DNA of 64,000 bases, taken from a virus. Position 1 is the first letter of the stretch. Every line of letters begins with the position of its first letter. Where the stretch lies: IMG/VR virus record IMGVR_UViG_3300026097_000013, positions 56,485 through 120,484 of that record; one strand, given 5' to 3'. The notes beneath the pieces were generated by a model. The model worked only from the letters and a program-made list of their open reading frames with translations. It ran no database searches and was not told the origin of the DNA. Both the position numbers and the translations under genes were made by a program. Below, one piece after another: positions 34,560 to 42,267 of this stretch.

Positions 34560-34583
34560 ATTATGATACATACTTGTACATTG

Positions 34584-34591
34584 TATTTATA
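34584..34591 (-). promoter_or_regulatory. Perfect late promoter box for the tape measure
   Basis: Minus strand TATAAATA, identical to the T4 late consensus, 60 bases upstream of the tape-measure start. It faces the plus-strand box at 34553, so the two transcripts would overlap at their 5' ends. Confidence 0.6.
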
Positions 34592-34602
34592 CGGAGACAA
34601 AA

Positions 34603-35475
34603 ATGGTGGAATTTAACCCCGACAACTATCAAGAGCAAAACCCTCTCAAGCAGTTTTTTAGACAAGCGAAGGTTTATGTAACACTACCTAGTCAAGGTAT
34701 GTTTTATCCCAAAGGTACATTAGACATACCTGAAACAGGCGAATTTCCTGTGTATGCAATGACTGCCAAGGACGAATTGTCATTCAAAACACCTGATGCT
34801 CTTCTTAACGGACAAGCAACAGTAAACGTTATCAAAAGTTGTGTTCCAAATATTAAAAATCCTTGGTTGATGCCTAGTATTGATTTAGACGCAATACTGA
34901 TTGCAATTCGTATTGCAACATACGGCGAAAATATGGAAATTTCAACTAAAACTCCCGGCAGCGGCGAAGAAAAAGATTTTACAGTAGATCTTAGACAATT
35001 ACTAAACAAACTTGTTAGTGCTAAGTTTGATAATATTATTAAACTAAAAGATATGAAGGTTGAAATACGCCCGTTAACCTATAAAGAATTTACTGACTCG
35101 AGTTTAAAAACTTTTGAAGAGCAAAGAATTTTTCAACTTGTCAATGATGAAAGTATTCCCGATGCTGACAAACTTGCTAAATTTAATCAAAGTTTTACAA
35201 AACTAACAGATCTAACAGTAAGTGTGTTAACGCAAAGTATTACAAAAATTACCGTTGGTGACACAGAAGTAACTAATCCTAATCATATTAAAGAATTTGT
35301 CGATAATACCGATAAGGAATTTTATAAAAGTTTAACTGAGCATCTTGATGAACAAAGGAATAAGTTTCAAATAGAACCTATTAAAGTAACTGCAACTCAA
35401 GATGAAGTTGCAGCAGGTGCGCCTGAAACTTATGAAGTTCCGATAACATTTGATCAATCAAATTTTTTCGCATAA
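34603..35475 (+). CDS. 26: Baseplate hub subunit gp26
   Basis: 290 residues. The N-terminal part (VEFNPDNYQEQNPLKQFFRQ, VYVTLPSQGMFYPKG, FPVYAMTAKDELSFKTPDAL, PWLMPSIDLDAILIAIRIAT) matches the T4 gp26 baseplate family (PF12322 as I recall it), though it is longer than T4 gp26 (208 residues). The C-terminal part is helical and acidic. gp26 takes part in assembly of the central hub. GGAGAC precedes the ATG. The next gene, gp51, starts six bases after its stop, the same pairing as in T4. Confidence 0.82.
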   Translation: MVEFNPDNYQEQNPLKQFFRQAKVYVTLPSQGMFYPKGTLDIPETGEFPVYAMTAKDELSFKTPDALLNGQATVNVIKSCVPNIKNPWLMPSIDLDAILIAIRIATYGENMEISTKTPGSGEEKDFTVDLRQLLNKLVSAKFDNIIKLKDMKVEIRPLTYKEFTDSSLKTFEEQRIFQLVNDESIPDADKLAKFNQSFTKLTDLTVSVLTQSITKITVGDTEVTNPNHIKEFVDNTDKEFYKSLTEHLDEQRNKFQIEPIKVTATQDEVAAGAPETYEVPITFDQSNFFA

Positions 35476-35480
35476 GGATC

Positions 35481-35699
35481 TTGTCTTGGAGCCTAGGCGA
35501 GATCCTAGAAGAAGTTAAAAAAATGGAAGGGTTTCAAAAAGAAATCAAGGCCGAGCTTCTTAAAATTTGTTGGTACATGCGCGGCGGCGTTACCTATTCC
35601 GAAGCAATCGAAATGTCTTTCGAAGAACGTAGTTTGATAGGAGATATTGTTAAAGACAACTTAGAAACAACCAAGAAAACTGGAATGGCATTCTTTTAA
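35481..35699 (+). CDS. 51: Baseplate hub assembly catalyst gp51
   Basis: 72 residues beginning with TTG; TAAGGA overlapping the gp26 stop supplies the ribosome site. ICWYMRGGVTYSEAIEMSF and ERSLIGDIVKDNLETTKKTG match the small gp51 family as I remember it from T4-like phages, and it follows gp26 as in T4. The family is required for hub assembly and is not known to remain in the finished virion. The stop is directly followed by the convergent stop of the 176-residue gene. Confidence 0.75.
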   Translation: MSWSLGEILEEVKKMEGFQKEIKAELLKICWYMRGGVTYSEAIEMSFEERSLIGDIVKDNLETTKKTGMAFF

Positions 35700-36230
35700 T
35701 TATTTGTTTCTGTTAGTTTTGAAAGACGGTTTAGTTGCCGTCTTTTTCTTTGGTGTATTGATATTTTTTTGCAAAGCAGTTAGCAATCTCTTCTTTTCTT
35801 TCATACTAAGCTGGTCAAGCTGACCTTTAACTTGACTATAAACTGTTTTAACTTTTTGATTGTCAACATCATCTTGAGGTTTAGCACCTTTACCTGCCAT
35901 TGCTTCTTTAGACTTATCTAAAAAGATAGTGTTTAGTCTATCTTTGTTCATAGGCTTTGTAGTATCTATGTTTGACGTATCAACATTCTTTCCATCTAGA
36001 AAATCGATAACATCTTGAGTAGTTATATCTTTAGGTGATTTATTTTGAGTGCCAATATAAGTCATAAACTGCTGAGAAAGATTGTTTGCTGTTGCAGCAA
36101 GATTTGTTTTACCACGTAAATTAGCAGCAGTGTCTTTAGCACCAAGAGAACCGAGGGCTTTAGCACCAATCTTCATTGCTGATTTTTTTAATCCACTTAC
36201 AGGTGCTTCTGTTACTTCGTTGATTTTCAT
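35700..36230 (-). CDS. Small basic protein of unknown function
   Basis: 176 residues. The N-terminus KINEVTEAPVSGLKKSAMKI resembles a leader seen on several small marine T4-like phage proteins. The middle is helical, and the C-terminus is Lys-rich (KKKTATKPSFKTNRNK). No domain recognised. AAGGATATATCT precedes the ATG and a late box lies 24 bases upstream, so it is a single-gene late unit. Its last 30 codons overlap the plus-strand terminator of gp51. A nucleic-acid-associated or packaged protein is possible from charge alone. Confidence 0.65.
   Translation of the reverse strand: MKINEVTEAPVSGLKKSAMKIGAKALGSLGAKDTAANLRGKTNLAATANNLSQQFMTYIGTQNKSPKDITTQDVIDFLDGKNVDTSNIDTTKPMNKDRLNTIFLDKSKEAMAGKGAKPQDDVDNQKVKTVYSQVKGQLDQLSMKEKKRLLTALQKNINTPKKKTATKPSFKTNRNK
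35722..35752 (+). terminator. Rho-independent terminator of gp26-gp51
   Basis: AAAGACGG-loop of eight-CCGTCTTT followed by TTCTTT on the plus strand, 23 bases after the gp51 stop. It is encoded within the 3' end of the convergent gene. On the minus strand the stem is followed by CAAAAC, so it should act in one direction only. Confidence 0.8.
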
Positions 36231-36253
36231 TTAGATATATCCTTAATACAAAG

Positions 36254-36260
36254 TATTTAT
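36254..36260 (-). promoter_or_regulatory. Late promoter box
   Basis: Minus strand ATAAATA, 24 bases upstream of the 176-residue gene start. Confidence 0.58.
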
Positions 36261-36264
36261 TTTC

Positions 36265-36784
36265 GAATCTATTTAATATCTACTTCGTAGATATTTGTTT
36301 TCGCTAATCGCTCAAACTAAACACTTCGTTTGTTGATAGAAGTAATTAACAAGATATAGATGCATTATGACGAATGTCATAATGTTTAAGTTTCATGTAG
36401 ATCGTTTCAGTCAGACGGAACCTGTTACGGTTCCATCAAACTCGAAAATGTGCTTCATGTGAGTCATGCCACAGCCGAGACTTGGAAGTAGGTAATTTTC
36501 TGCTACACAATGGGCTCTGACCTTTCCCAACCTACGTCGACATCATAATAATATGTTTTTGTAAGCTAACAAGTTAATGTTAGTATACAGAATACATATT
36601 ACTACTACCTCTCGCTTCGTTCCTATTGCTAAAGAGTTTTTATGTGTAATGTGCAGTTTTTCGACAGCCAACATTCCATCTATACCAATCAAACATCCTA
36701 CTACCGGATGCCGCTCAGTATGTTACGTGTGCTCCTATACGGTAGCTTTTTCCACAGCGGTATTTCTAAACTGGCCCGCCAACC
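36265..36784. ncRNA. Hairpin-rich noncoding segment, candidate structured RNA locus
   Basis: This 520-base stretch has no credible ORF on either strand but several strong inverted repeats. These are ATATCTAC/GTAGATAT with a three-base loop (near 36277), CATTATGAC/GTCATAATG with a four-base loop (36363-36384), GATGGAACC/GGTTCCGTC on the minus strand (around 36415-36438), GTAGGT/ACCTAC enclosing TGGG/CCCA (36487-36536), CTAACA/TGTTAG (36566-36583), and GGCATCC/GGATGTT (around 36692-36712). None fits a tRNA cloverleaf. Flanking genes are both on the minus strand, so a minus-strand RNA is slightly more likely. An origin or packaging-related site is an alternative. Confidence 0.4.
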
Positions 36785-37249
36785 TTATGTGTTGGATTGT
36801 TTTGCCTGGATGTGATGTTCTAGCAATGCCTGTTTGAGTTTGTCAGACCCGCCTACTCTAACATTGATAATACCATTGTAGTATTCATCTGTTTCAAGTA
36901 CTCTACGATCAAACTGTTCTCGTGCCTCTATGTAGGACATTTCGCCTCTACCTTTACATAGGTATAATATTTCTCTTGTAAACTTGTCTTCGCCTAGTGC
37001 TGCTACATCTGCGTTTAGCCTGTCACTGGATCCCCAGTAAGTGCGCCAATCGCTTTCTTTATAGCCTCGTCTTTTGTTTTTCTTGCCTTTTAGAGGTGGC
37101 TTAGTAGTTTTAAATTTTGCTAGTTTCTTGCCTATGTATTTTTGGCCTGTAGTGGTATTGGTGATAAGATAAACAAAGCCTTCATACTCGTCTGGTATTG
37201 TGTCAATTGTTTCACCTCGGTAAGTCCACTGCATGAACTTACTTACCAA
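36785..37249 (-). CDS. GIY-YIG-like nuclease-domain protein
   Basis: 154 residues. FVYLITN (25-31) and QKYIGKKL (about 37-44) form a GIY-YIG-type nuclease core, followed by a conserved Lys/Arg-rich loop (KGKKNKRRGYKESDWRTYWG) and EAREQFDRRVL. No NUMOD-type DNA-binding tail is present, unlike the other GIY-YIG gene in this window. A conserved small nuclease of this kind is common next to recombination genes in marine T4-like phages. It is last in the gp47-gp46 operon. The TTG start at 37249 has a weak ribosome site; an ATG at 37232-37234 (MQWTYRGE) is an alternative. Confidence 0.68.
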   Translation of the reverse strand: MVSKFMQWTYRGETIDTIPDEYEGFVYLITNTTTGQKYIGKKLAKFKTTKPPLKGKKNKRRGYKESDWRTYWGSSDRLNADVAALGEDKFTREILYLCKGRGEMSYIEAREQFDRRVLETDEYYNGIINVRVGGSDKLKQALLEHHIQAKQSNT

Positions 37250-37255
37250 TGCCTA

Positions 37256-37456
37256 TTATTTGCCTTCTTCGTTTTTGGCATGATGATGTTGATATTTTAT
37301 TTCATCGCCTCGTTGTTTTGCTAGTTGCCTAATTAGTCTAATAGATTTTTGTACAGCGTAGTATTTGCGAACACTTTGTTTTTGTTCCCACGCTTCGTGT
37401 GCCTTAAAATATTCTAAATATGCCTGGACCATTAGGTCATGTGTGTCGTCATTCAT
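37256..37456 (-). CDS. Small helical protein in the gp46 operon
   Basis: 66 residues, entirely helical by pattern: DLMVQAYLEYFKAHEAWEQK, then a basic stretch KSIRLIRQLAKQRGDEIKYQ. No known domain. It starts three bases after the gp46 stop (TAGATATG), so translation is probably coupled, and ends seven bases before the GIY-YIG gene. A DNA-binding or gp46/47 accessory role is plausible from context only. Confidence 0.62.
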   Translation of the reverse strand: MNDDTHDLMVQAYLEYFKAHEAWEQKQSVRKYYAVQKSIRLIRQLAKQRGDEIKYQHHHAKNEEGK

Positions 37457-37458
37457 AT

Positions 37459-39228
37459 CTATTCAACAAAGTCGATATCATTTGCATAACTAGTAAAGCC
37501 ATTTTCTTTTACAACTTTAAGAACATTATTAACTCTTCCGACTAGTTCATCTTTGTGTGAGATAAGATAGATATTTTTATCTCTTTCTCGAGTCATCTTT
37601 TTAAGAATACCTAGTGAATTTTCTACACCTGCTGTGTCCATACCACTATCAATCAGCTCGTCGATAAACAACAAGTTGATATTTTGATACAAGCTCTCCC
37701 AAACATCACGGAATGCAAAGCTTAGTCCTAAGATAAGTCTGTTACGCTCGCCTCGACTCAAGTTATCAAAGTCTAAGTCTTGTCCTAGCTGAGTGATTTC
37801 AACGTTCAAATCGTTTTGGAACACAACTTGATGAGGCAATCCGATCTTGTCAAGGTAGTATGTAAGTCTGTTGTTAAGGTATGCTAAGTTCTGATCAATA
37901 ATCTTCTTGCGAATGAAACTATCTTTGTTTGTTAGCAACTTTAACAAAAACTCTTGATGTTCTTTGTAGCTTGTAAGTTCATTTACAATGCTCCAATCGA
38001 CTTTTTGGATAGCTGACTCGCTTAATTCTGTAATCTGTGCAGCATACGGATCAGTTTCAACAACTTTATCTTCTAATGTCTTCTTTAGATTGTCTACATT
38101 ACTTCTGTGTTCATATGCTTCTTTAGCATTGTCATAGAATGTTGTAGGCTTGCTGTTGATTTCACCAATTTTTTCAAGTGCTTTCATTACATCAGTAAGT
38201 TTGCCTGCAACTTCTGTTTGATATGCTAGTGCATCAGCAAGTTCTTTGCCCTTACGTTCTGCAATTTCAGCTTTTTTGTCTGCATGCAGTTCTTGACCAC
38301 ATGTGTAACAGGTTGCATCTTCAAGATCTACAATATCTTTCTTTGCTTTGGTTACACTTTTGTCTGCACGTTGTAGAGCAGGCTCAAGTGTGCTTAGTTC
38401 TTTCTTAAGAGCTAGGATAGCATTGTTGTGTTCAGTCCAGTTTGCTAATTTTTCATGTGCATCAAGTTCAGCTTCGATATCTAGTTTTTCTAATTCTTCA
38501 ATAGCATTTGATAAATTTTCTTGGTCTTGTTTATTCTTAGCAATCCAAGCACGTTGAGTACGCTTTAGACCTTCAATACTGCCTTCAATCTTCTCATTAG
38601 CAGTTTGAATAGCGTTAATCTTTAGTGTTTCTTCTGTAATAGCATCTTTGGTCTGACGAACTTGTTCTTTAAGTGTATCGGCTTTCTCTGAAAGGATAGT
38701 AATACCTAACAACTGCTCGATAATTTGTCTTTGATCATTAACACGCATACTTAAGAACGGTTCTGTGTAGGTATTCAGTGCAACGATGTGTTTAAACATG
38801 TCATGACTCATACCTAGCAATGTGTTTACGTCGTCTTGCGTTTGTCTACTGTCGCCTTGTGACTCGTCTACTAGTTTTTCTTGATCATTCATGTAGAATT
38901 TAAAGATATTAGGTGAGCGTCCACGCTCAATACGGTATTCGTTACTATCTTTTTCAAAAGTAAGCGTAACTAACATGCCTTTTGAGTTAGTTTTATTGAT
39001 CAAGTTATTGCGTTTGATGTTTGTAAGTGCTTGACCATATAATGCATAGGACAAAGCGTTGATAATAGTAGTTTTACCTGTTCCGTTGCGTGATCCGCTG
39101 TCATCTCCACCTTGATCTAAGTTCTCACCTAGTACAAGTGTTAGCTGTTCATGGTCAAAGTCTACTGCTTGAGTCTGATTGCCCACACTCATGAAGTTTT
39201 TTACGGTTAAAGCCTTGATCTTAATCAT
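37459..39228 (-). CDS. 46: Recombination endonuclease subunit gp46 (Rad50/SbcC-like)
   Basis: 589 residues. Walker A is GSRNGTGKTT (45-54), preceded by a small insertion LDQGGDDS. Long coiled-coil arms flank a zinc hook CYTC at about residue 305. The ABC signature LSRGERNRL lies near 489 and Walker B LLFIDE near 516. With gp47 it forms the ATP-dependent Mre11-Rad50-type complex that resects DNA ends for recombination-dependent replication and degrades host DNA. The start follows the gp47 stop by one base, as expected for coupled expression of the complex. Confidence 0.95.
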   Translation of the reverse strand: MIKIKALTVKNFMSVGNQTQAVDFDHEQLTLVLGENLDQGGDDSGSRNGTGKTTIINALSYALYGQALTNIKRNNLINKTNSKGMLVTLTFEKDSNEYRIERGRSPNIFKFYMNDQEKLVDESQGDSRQTQDDVNTLLGMSHDMFKHIVALNTYTEPFLSMRVNDQRQIIEQLLGITILSEKADTLKEQVRQTKDAITEETLKINAIQTANEKIEGSIEGLKRTQRAWIAKNKQDQENLSNAIEELEKLDIEAELDAHEKLANWTEHNNAILALKKELSTLEPALQRADKSVTKAKKDIVDLEDATCYTCGQELHADKKAEIAERKGKELADALAYQTEVAGKLTDVMKALEKIGEINSKPTTFYDNAKEAYEHRSNVDNLKKTLEDKVVETDPYAAQITELSESAIQKVDWSIVNELTSYKEHQEFLLKLLTNKDSFIRKKIIDQNLAYLNNRLTYYLDKIGLPHQVVFQNDLNVEITQLGQDLDFDNLSRGERNRLILGLSFAFRDVWESLYQNINLLFIDELIDSGMDTAGVENSLGILKKMTRERDKNIYLISHKDELVGRVNNVLKVVKENGFTSYANDIDFVE

Positions 39229-39229
39229 A

Positions 39230-40246
39230 TTACGATTCTAATCCATTATAAATTTGCAACAACATGCTTTTATCATAGTTGTTAGTGTCTAGTTCTGCAA
39301 TTTCGTTGCTGACAATTTGATCTACACTTTCAAATTGTGCAATATCAAGTTCTGTTGACATCTCTTCAAGATGTTTTTGTGGAATAAGGGTAATTTCACG
39401 ACATTTATACTCTCTTATAAACGTTTCTTTAACAAAACTTGCTTCTTCGTAGCTGATAGGCAAGTCTAGTGTTACTCGCAAGTACATTTTACTTTTTATA
39501 ATAGTATCTGCGTTGTCAATTAGTTCACTTAGTTTAATTGTACGGTACTTAGGACAATCTGGCCAGTTGATATACTCTGGTTCTAGGTTATTTTCTTTAT
39601 CAAGTATCATCATACCGCGATCATCATCGCCTACATCGGCATAATTGTGCGGAAACGCATTACCAATGTAGTGAATAGCACCTTGTTTTTGTCTTTTGTG
39701 GAAGTGTCCACTGAATACATAATCTTGATGCTTAAAGTGTTCAGGTTTTAAGTCACCGTGATCGGGCATACGCACTAGAGCGTTCATATAAAAGCTAGGA
39801 AGTTCAAAGTGTCCAAACAAATACTTTGTTTTGATACTACTCATCTTCTTCCACTCGTCGCCAACCAGCCACGGTACTAGTGCAACGTCATCTTCAATAA
39901 GAATCTCGTCTACAAATGTAATACCTGGAATGTGTTTTGCAAATGCAGTTGAGTTGACGTCACGTTTGTCTTTATAATACAAATCGTGGTTACCATCAAA
40001 GAAATAAAACTTCTCAAACGCTTTGCCTAGCTTCTCCATACTACGAATTGTTGCATCCATAGTAGTTAAGTTTAACGAATTACGATTGTGATGCCAATCG
40101 CCGCAGAAGATTCCGGTTTCGCAACCATGTTCTTTTGCAGTTTCAATATACCAATCAATAAATTCTTCGCAATCTTCGTTATGTACACGACTATTGCCTT
40201 TAAGTCCAAAATGAATGTCTGTAAAGACTGCTGCTTTTTTAAACAA
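39230..40246 (-). CDS. 47: Recombination endonuclease subunit gp47 (Mre11/SbcD-like)
   Basis: 338 residues, the T4 size. Metallophosphoesterase motifs are in order: TDIHFG (9-14), GDWHHN near 48, GNHD near 88, and GHFHKR near 180. These bind two metal ions for nuclease activity. It partners gp46. The start is TTG with GGAG eight bases upstream. A perfect consensus sigma70-type promoter lies 25-55 bases before it, so the gp47-gp46 unit should be expressed early by host polymerase. Confidence 0.95.
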   Translation of the reverse strand: MFKKAAVFTDIHFGLKGNSRVHNEDCEEFIDWYIETAKEHGCETGIFCGDWHHNRNSLNLTTMDATIRSMEKLGKAFEKFYFFDGNHDLYYKDKRDVNSTAFAKHIPGITFVDEILIEDDVALVPWLVGDEWKKMSSIKTKYLFGHFELPSFYMNALVRMPDHGDLKPEHFKHQDYVFSGHFHKRQKQGAIHYIGNAFPHNYADVGDDDRGMMILDKENNLEPEYINWPDCPKYRTIKLSELIDNADTIIKSKMYLRVTLDLPISYEEASFVKETFIREYKCREITLIPQKHLEEMSTELDIAQFESVDQIVSNEIAELDTNNYDKSMLLQIYNGLES

Positions 40247-40271
40247 ACTGAGTTACTCCATAGTTTGTTAA

Positions 40272-40300
40272 ATTATACGTTAAATCTTAACACCTGTCAA
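40272..40300 (-). promoter_or_regulatory. Perfect sigma70-type promoter of gp47-gp46
   Basis: Minus strand TTGACA (40295-40300), 17-base spacer, TATAAT (40272-40277). Both hexamers and spacing are ideal. It occupies the 57-base gap between gp55 and gp47. Confidence 0.88.
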
Positions 40301-40303
40301 CCA

Positions 40304-41146
40304 CTATTTTTTAGAATATGGCGAAATAGTTGCATCCTCATTACGTTTTACACTAGCTTCCCATTCTCCGGCATGTTGTCTAGTATGACTAGGAGATAAG
40401 TCGTTCATTTCTAAGATATCGTCACGAATATTTTGATTGCGTTTTTCTATATTAATAACACGTACAAAACTATTTGTAACGGCTGCGGTGTAGTATGCAA
40501 AAGGATTATTTGACTTAGATTCGTCAAATTGTAGTCCTATTTGTGAAAGTTGCAGGATTGCTTGACCTTTCATCTCGTCATTATAGGTGTATCCACGTAC
40601 ATTACCTCGAGTAGCATAACGATCAACAAGTTTCATCCACATCATAGCAAGTTTGTTAGTTGCCTTTCCGTGATCTTTGGAAAAATGTCCATTTTCCATA
40701 CCGCCTACCCAATGGCTTTTACCTACAAGTTGTAATTCTCCGTCTTCGTCAAATTTGTAGTGTACAAATGGAGGAAAATTTAGTTTTGTTTTTGTATCAG
40801 CAACGGTTTTTGGATTCTTCTTACGACCAGGCTCTTCTGGAATGTGATCAAATGTCATTACACGGAAGATAAGTTCTTCTTTTGTAATTGAAGTGTAAGG
40901 AACTTCACAATCTGCTTGTTTAACTTTCTCTCCAGCTGTTCGTCTTGATTCGTATGCTTCGGTTGAAAGTCGTTTTGCTTTGTTTCTTTTAGCTTCTGCT
41001 ATTGTTAGTCGATTAATTTTGTCTACACTGGGCAAAATAATGTCAAAATGTGCATACTCTGGTGCTACATAGCTATTAAATGTATTTTTTGATCTATGTA
41101 TTTCTGATAGTAAATCTCTATTGTTTAAATAATTTCTTTTTTTCAT
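40304..41146 (-). CDS. 55: Late-transcription sigma factor gp55
   Basis: 280 residues from the ATG preceded by GGAGAGATC; an upstream in-frame ATG at 41272 would overlap the promoter and the divergent gene and is rejected. The C-terminal half carries the sigma70 region-2-like core: MWMKLVDRYATRGNVRGYTY, MKGQAILQLSQIGLQFDESK, NPFAYYTAAVTNSFVRVIN. It replaces host sigma on RNA polymerase to read ATAAATA promoters, of which many are in this window. The N-terminal part (KSHWVG..., VTFDHIPEEPGRKKN) is longer than in T4 gp55 (185 residues). Gene order 55-47-46 is as in T4. Confidence 0.88.
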   Translation of the reverse strand: MKKRNYLNNRDLLSEIHRSKNTFNSYVAPEYAHFDIILPSVDKINRLTIAEAKRNKAKRLSTEAYESRRTAGEKVKQADCEVPYTSITKEELIFRVMTFDHIPEEPGRKKNPKTVADTKTKLNFPPFVHYKFDEDGELQLVGKSHWVGGMENGHFSKDHGKATNKLAMMWMKLVDRYATRGNVRGYTYNDEMKGQAILQLSQIGLQFDESKSNNPFAYYTAAVTNSFVRVINIEKRNQNIRDDILEMNDLSPSHTRQHAGEWEASVKRNEDATISPYSKK

Positions 41147-41173
41147 GATCTCTCCGACGGATATGTTACTTAT

Positions 41174-41202
41174 ATAATAATATACATAGTTAATTTTGTC
41201 AA
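41174..41202 (-). promoter_or_regulatory. Sigma70-type promoter of gp55
   Basis: Minus strand TTGACA (41197-41202), 17-base spacer, TATTAT (41174-41179), one base from consensus. A start near 41167 gives a 20-base leader with GGAG. Confidence 0.72.
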
Positions 41203-41209
41203 CTAAATA
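41203..41209 (+). promoter_or_regulatory. Late promoter box of the baseplate operon
   Basis: Plus strand CTAAATA, the marine T4-like variant of the late box, 25 bases upstream of the first baseplate gene. It directly abuts the -35 of the divergent gp55 promoter. Confidence 0.6.
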
Positions 41210-41233
41210 TATGTATAGAATATAGGAAAAATT

Positions 41234-41959
41234 ATGAGTGTAGACCTTGGATCTCAAATAAGAATGGCACAAAATGCACTACAAAGCATTAATAGTGGAG
41301 CAAGACCACCTACAGCTGAACGTTCTGTTGCAACCGTTAGTAATGCAACCGCAGATGATGCTTCAATAGACTGGCGTGTTTCATTGTCTGTACCAAATGA
41401 ATTTCAATCTAGTCCTATTTTAACACCTTTTGGAAATACCGACAATAAAATGATATTTCCTTTTAATCCTCAAGTACTTTTAGGGCATACTGCAAACTAT
41501 AATTTGATAGATCCTACTCACAATAATTTTCCTTATCATGCATATCAAAATAGCCAAGTTGATAATATTACACTAACAGGCGAATTTTTTACAGAAAATC
41601 AAGAAGATGCAAAGTATTGGATTGCCTGTGTACATTTTTTAAGAAGTGCAACTAAAATGTTTTATGGTGAAGGCAATGATCCTCAAGGTAATCCTCCTAT
41701 TATTAGTAGATTGAATGGATACGGTAAACATGTTTTAAACAACATTCCGGTTGTAATTACAAACTTTACAACTGATATATCAAATGATGTTGACTACATT
41801 GAATGCGAAGTCGGCAATGGCGAAGTAAATTATGTTCCAACACAAAGTGTTATAACGGTAACCTGCGCACCAAATTATGCTAGACGTCAACAAGCAAGAT
41901 TTAGTCTTAACAAATATGTAAACGGAGAATTTATTGGCGGACCGGAGGGCTTTGTATAA
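41234..41959 (+). CDS. Baseplate tail-tube cap protein (gp48-like candidate)
   Basis: 241 residues. NKMIFPFNPQVLLGHTANYN and AKYWIACVHFLRSATKMFYG are conserved landmarks that I associate with the protein annotated as gp48 in marine T4-like phages, where it precedes gp53. T4 gp48 caps the central hub and starts the tail tube. By fold it may be a tail-tube/LysM-baseplate relative; gp54 is the main alternative. ATAGGA precedes the ATG, and the stop overlaps the gp53 start (TAATG). It opens the plus-strand baseplate operon. Confidence 0.55.
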   Translation: MSVDLGSQIRMAQNALQSINSGARPPTAERSVATVSNATADDASIDWRVSLSVPNEFQSSPILTPFGNTDNKMIFPFNPQVLLGHTANYNLIDPTHNNFPYHAYQNSQVDNITLTGEFFTENQEDAKYWIACVHFLRSATKMFYGEGNDPQGNPPIISRLNGYGKHVLNNIPVVITNFTTDISNDVDYIECEVGNGEVNYVPTQSVITVTCAPNYARRQQARFSLNKYVNGEFIGGPEGFV

Positions 41960-42267
41960 TGGCATTACCTAAATATAAACAGACTAGTGTATATTCAAAT
42001 ACAAAAATAAACAAATCGGGTTATTTAGATTTTTTTAAACCTAATAGTGTACCGATTGCAAGAAACGATGTTAGATATGAAATAACAACTGCTTATACAT
42101 ATAGACCTGATCTGCTCGCACATGACTTATATGGTACTAAAGATCTTTGGTGGGTATTTGCACAACGCAATCCTGAAGTTTTAAAAGATCCTATATTTGA
42201 TTTTGTTGCAGGAACAACAATTTTTCTTCCACAGCGATCTTTAATGCAGGACACAATGGGATTATAA
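41959..42267 (+). CDS. 53: Baseplate wedge subunit gp53
   Basis: 102 residues. RPDLLAHDLYGTKDLWWVFA, EVLKDPIFDFVAGTTIFLP and the closing QRSLMQDTMGL correspond to the conserved core of gp53, which also resembles LysM-type baseplate proteins. It is about half the length of T4 gp53 (196), as in other marine relatives. It joins wedges to the hub. The start overlaps the previous stop and the next gene starts directly after its stop. Confidence 0.85.
   Translation: MALPKYKQTSVYSNTKINKSGYLDFFKPNSVPIARNDVRYEITTAYTYRPDLLAHDLYGTKDLWWVFAQRNPEVLKDPIFDFVAGTTIFLPQRSLMQDTMGL

Noticed and set aside
36690-36760. tRNA-like stem with a seven-base loop
   Set aside because: The loop lacks the invariant T before the anticodon on either strand and no T-arm or acceptor stem can be formed.
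36577-36837. Plus-strand ORF of 86 residues in the structured gap
   Set aside because: Overlaps the end of the GIY-YIG gene, has no ribosome site and no coherent domain pattern.
41147-41272. Upstream extension of gp55 to a 322-residue form
   Set aside because: The extension covers the promoter and overlaps the divergent gene; the internal ATG has a proper GGAG site.
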